Of a DNA stretch of 13,852 nucleotides, positions 12,547 through 13,852 are shown one piece after another. The DNA comes from Spartobacteria bacterium. Its GTDB lineage: Bacteria > Verrucomicrobiota > Verrucomicrobiia > Chthoniobacterales > UBA10450. Positions within the stretch are counted from its first letter, which is position 1, and each line of letters starts with the position of its first letter. The position numbers were made by a program, and so were the translations under genes. Location of the stretch: assembly GCA_021324035.1 (NCBI GenBank), contig JAJPJU010000292.1, forward strand, positions 1 through 13,852. Reading direction: 5' to 3'. The notes beneath the pieces were generated by a model that saw only the letters and a list, made by a program, of their open reading frames with translations, was not told where the DNA came from and made no database searches.

Positions 12547-12774
12547 GTGGTCATACGAGGGAAAATCGCTGAATCGCCGCGATCTCACGCTTTCCCAAAT
12601 GTGCTCAAAAATGGCCGTCAGTGTACAAAATCGGTGGACAACGCTTCGCCCGACTAGATGGCTGGGCCTTGCTCAATCCCATCTCGCTTCTCGATGCTAT
12701 CTCTCAAAATGTAGATAAAATCAGCCGTATAAATGCGCCAGACTTACGAAAACGAAATCAGCCATTTCAAAGCC

Positions 12775-12804
12775 TCGCTTTTCGTTTCAAGGAAAAGCGA
12801 TTTT
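12775..12804. terminator. hairpin terminator downstream of the secreted-protein gene
   Basis: TCGCTTTTC (12775-12783) and GAAAAGCGA (12792-12800) form a perfect 9-bp stem with an 8-base loop. It lies about 35 bp beyond the stop of the minus-strand gene at 12835-13317 and probably ends that transcript. A TTTT run follows on the plus strand (12801-12804); the minus side has only a short TTT. Confidence 0.6.
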
Positions 12805-12834
12805 ACAAGAAGGGAAACCTCGATTTTTGCAATT

Positions 12835-13317
12835 TCATTTCAAAATAATTTCACGAATCAATTCAGTGCCCAGAACCTTTCTGTATCCACTCCGTTCCAC
12901 TCTTTTCTTGTTCTGAAACTCGGTGCTACCGATTACCTTCCTGGCCACATATTCTAGCTCGATGCCTTTATCGCCGAGGTTCCCACCATAAGCCGCCATG
13001 TTTTTAAAAGTGAGATATAAAAATATATTGGGCTGATCCGGTGATTTTGGACTGGCCTGGAAGACCTTGTAATCGACGATTAGCCCAGCTTTCTTCATGG
13101 CTTCCATGGTCGGCTTCCATGTCGAATTTAGCCAATCGATGTACTCTGCAAAATGCCCGTACTCAACTTGTAGGTAGTTCACCTCGGTGACCGGGCCGTC
13201 AGTATACTGGCGGTCATTCTGGGCAAGTGCATCCCGGGTAAGTGTATCCTGTGCCCGTGCATCAAGCGAAAGTGAGGAAGCTGCGAGAAACATGGATAAG
13301 ATAATAGTTTTAGACAT
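12835..13317 (-). CDS. secreted protein, possible dimeric ferredoxin-like fold
   Basis: This is a 160-residue exported protein. The N-terminus MSKTIILSMFLAASSLSLDA, with a likely cut after DARA, is a Sec signal peptide. The mature part has a strand-helix-strand run: TEVNYLQVEYGHFAEYIDWL, a helix with STWKPTMEAMKKAGL, then VDYKVFQASPKSPDQPNIFL and YLTFKNMAAYGG. This pattern resembles dimeric alpha/beta-barrel proteins such as NIPSNAP- or ABM-type domains, an inference from pattern only. No catalytic motif is recognised. ATG 13317 has no strong ribosome-binding site. It lies 292 bp downstream of the cupin gene on the same strand, so it probably has its own promoter. Confidence 0.78.
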   Translation of the reverse strand: MSKTIILSMFLAASSLSLDARAQDTLTRDALAQNDRQYTDGPVTEVNYLQVEYGHFAEYIDWLNSTWKPTMEAMKKAGLIVDYKVFQASPKSPDQPNIFLYLTFKNMAAYGGNLGDKGIELEYVARKVIGSTEFQNKKRVERSGYRKVLGTELIREIILK

Positions 13318-13609
13318 TTTTTCTTGTGACGGAGAATCGACAGTTCCACAAGTTCATTATTATCACGATGATAGTGCCATCTGCGCACGATTCTGTGATT
13401 CGTCGGGAGAACGCTTTAGGAGCTCCTGTCCGGTCCCCATCATCGTCGTGCTGCCCTGCCGATCTTCGCGTCTGAACGGCTTTGTGACCGTCCGAGCTTC
13501 GTGTTCGACACCTGACTCCTCACAGGCTTGGACGAGGGCTTCGAAGTCCGACCGCTGGCTTCGCTGGTTCGGGTTGCAAACGCCTCACGCAGGATGGCGT
13601 TAATGGATA
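13318..13609. other. 292-bp intergenic region with a possible coding relic
   Basis: Between the secreted-protein start and the cupin stop no complete gene is seen. The minus strand is open from 13584 to the TGA at 13363-13365 (73 codons), with a protein-like stretch DFEALVQACEESGVEHEART, but no usable start codon near its beginning. AACGCC (13579-13584) and GGCGTT (13596-13601) form a 6-bp stem that could follow the cupin transcript. The region might hold a decayed gene. Confidence 0.35.
13359..13364 (-). promoter_or_regulatory. candidate -10 box for the secreted-protein gene
   Basis: On the minus strand GATAAT (complement of 13359-13364) matches the -10 consensus at five of six positions, about 42 bp upstream of the ATG. 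The -35 seventeen bases further upstream (TGCGCA) is poor, so the call is tentative. Confidence 0.3.
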
Positions 13610-13852
13610 TCAGCGGAAATCTTCCCGTGGCGGCGTGAACACCTGGACCTCCTCCGCGTCCTCAATGATCTCGATGCTGTGCTCGATGTTCGCCGGGATG
13701 GCGTAGGTGTCGTCGGGACCCAGTTCGTGTCGTGAGTCGCGTGTAAGCACACAGATGCGACCCGAGAGAATATAGCCGGTCTGCTCGTTCGGATGCGAGT
13801 GAAACGGGATTACGTTCTCTTTTCGGTAATGCATCTTGGTGACCATCGACTG
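13610..13852 (-). CDS. cupin-domain protein (5' end outside window)
   Basis: This is the C-terminal 80 residues of a small single-domain cupin. The conserved metal-binding motif 1 appears as FHSHPNEQTGYILSGR, giving HxH, the acidic Glu and the closing Gly. Motif 2 appears as DDTYAIPANIEHSIEI, with Pro and the third metal-binding His. The frame stays open to the window edge (CAG TCG before the internal ATG at 13846), and the motif-1 strand begins only about ten residues after that ATG, so the true start is probably further upstream. Cupins of this size often bind a divalent metal and act as sugar isomerases, dioxygenases or ligand sensors; the specific role is unknown. Confidence 0.85.
   Translation of the reverse strand, partial: QSMVTKMHYRKENVIPFHSHPNEQTGYILSGRICVLTRDSRHELGPDDTYAIPANIEHSIEIIEDAEEVQVFTPPREDFR

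Larger units (their letters stand above)
12212..12834. other. 623-bp region with no recognised gene (recombination-scar candidate)
   Basis: No convincing protein gene was found on either strand. The left end must hold the GH15 promoter. The rest carries a truncated tRNA-Lys, a second tRNA-like piece, imperfect direct repeats, TCTGAC triplets and one strong hairpin, each listed separately. From about 12600 to 12830 the DNA is more AT-rich than the flanking genes and shows nothing recognisable apart from the hairpin. Confidence 0.6.

Noticed and set aside
12621..12957. Two overlapping plus-strand open frames in the gene-free region
   Set aside because: Composition is low-complexity and basic, they overlap each other and the end of the secreted-protein gene, and no start signal is visible.
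13187..13603. Plus-strand 138-codon open frame
   Set aside because: It is partly antisense to the signal peptide of the secreted protein, and the remainder has Ser/Arg/Cys-rich shadow composition.

Overview
This 13.9 kb window is bacterial chromosome, moderately GC-rich, with mostly housekeeping genes set in unusually repeat-rich intergenic DNA. Gene content and the style of the short palindromic and octameric intergenic repeats suggest a soil or freshwater member of the Verrucomicrobiota. That assignment rests on general resemblance and is an inference. Clear Shine-Dalgarno sequences are scarce: of the starts examined, only the anti-sigma gene and the GNAT gene have convincing ones.

Layout. 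(1) 1-1417, minus strand: prs (PRPP synthase) followed 5 nt later by rplY/ctc (L25), which runs off the left edge. (2) 1505-2467, plus: the first of two paralogous three-histidine-box membrane fatty acid desaturases. (3) 2573-2860, minus: a small coiled-coil protein, then 2986-3774, plus: a HAD phosphatase. (4) 3822-4784, minus: a small lipoprotein and a polytopic membrane protein with Mpv17/PMP22-like features. (5) 4954-8446, plus: rlmN, an unknown acidic/helical protein, an ECF sigma factor, an overlapping membrane-anchored anti-sigma candidate and a secreted protein of unknown function. This looks like a sigma/anti-sigma signalling cassette behind rlmN. (6) 8453-8959, minus: a GNAT acetyltransferase. 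(7) 9088-9261, plus: rpmH (L34, 57 aa), then the second desaturase at 9376-10356. (8) 10415-12211, minus: a GH15 glucoamylase/trehalase-type enzyme. (9) 12212-12834: a gene-free stretch with a truncated tRNA-Lys, a weaker second tRNA-like fragment, imperfect direct repeats and three TCTGAC motifs at exact 10-bp spacing. This looks like a recombination scar. (10) 12835-13852, minus: a secreted protein with a possible ferredoxin-like fold and a 5'-truncated cupin.

The best candidates for undescribed features are these. First, an AT-rich repeat family built on a GTTAACGA/TCGTTAAC stem and an 8-bp CTAAATCA/TTAAATCA period. It occurs three times in 2.5 kb and supplies the stop codons, and in two cases the last residues, of adjacent genes. 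Second, the sigma/anti-sigma operon with two genes of unknown function. Third, a terminator-like hairpin directly in front of rpmH, which has neither rnpA nor dnaA beside it. Fourth, the tRNA-fragment scar. No CRISPR array, transposase, integrase or recognised defence system is visible.
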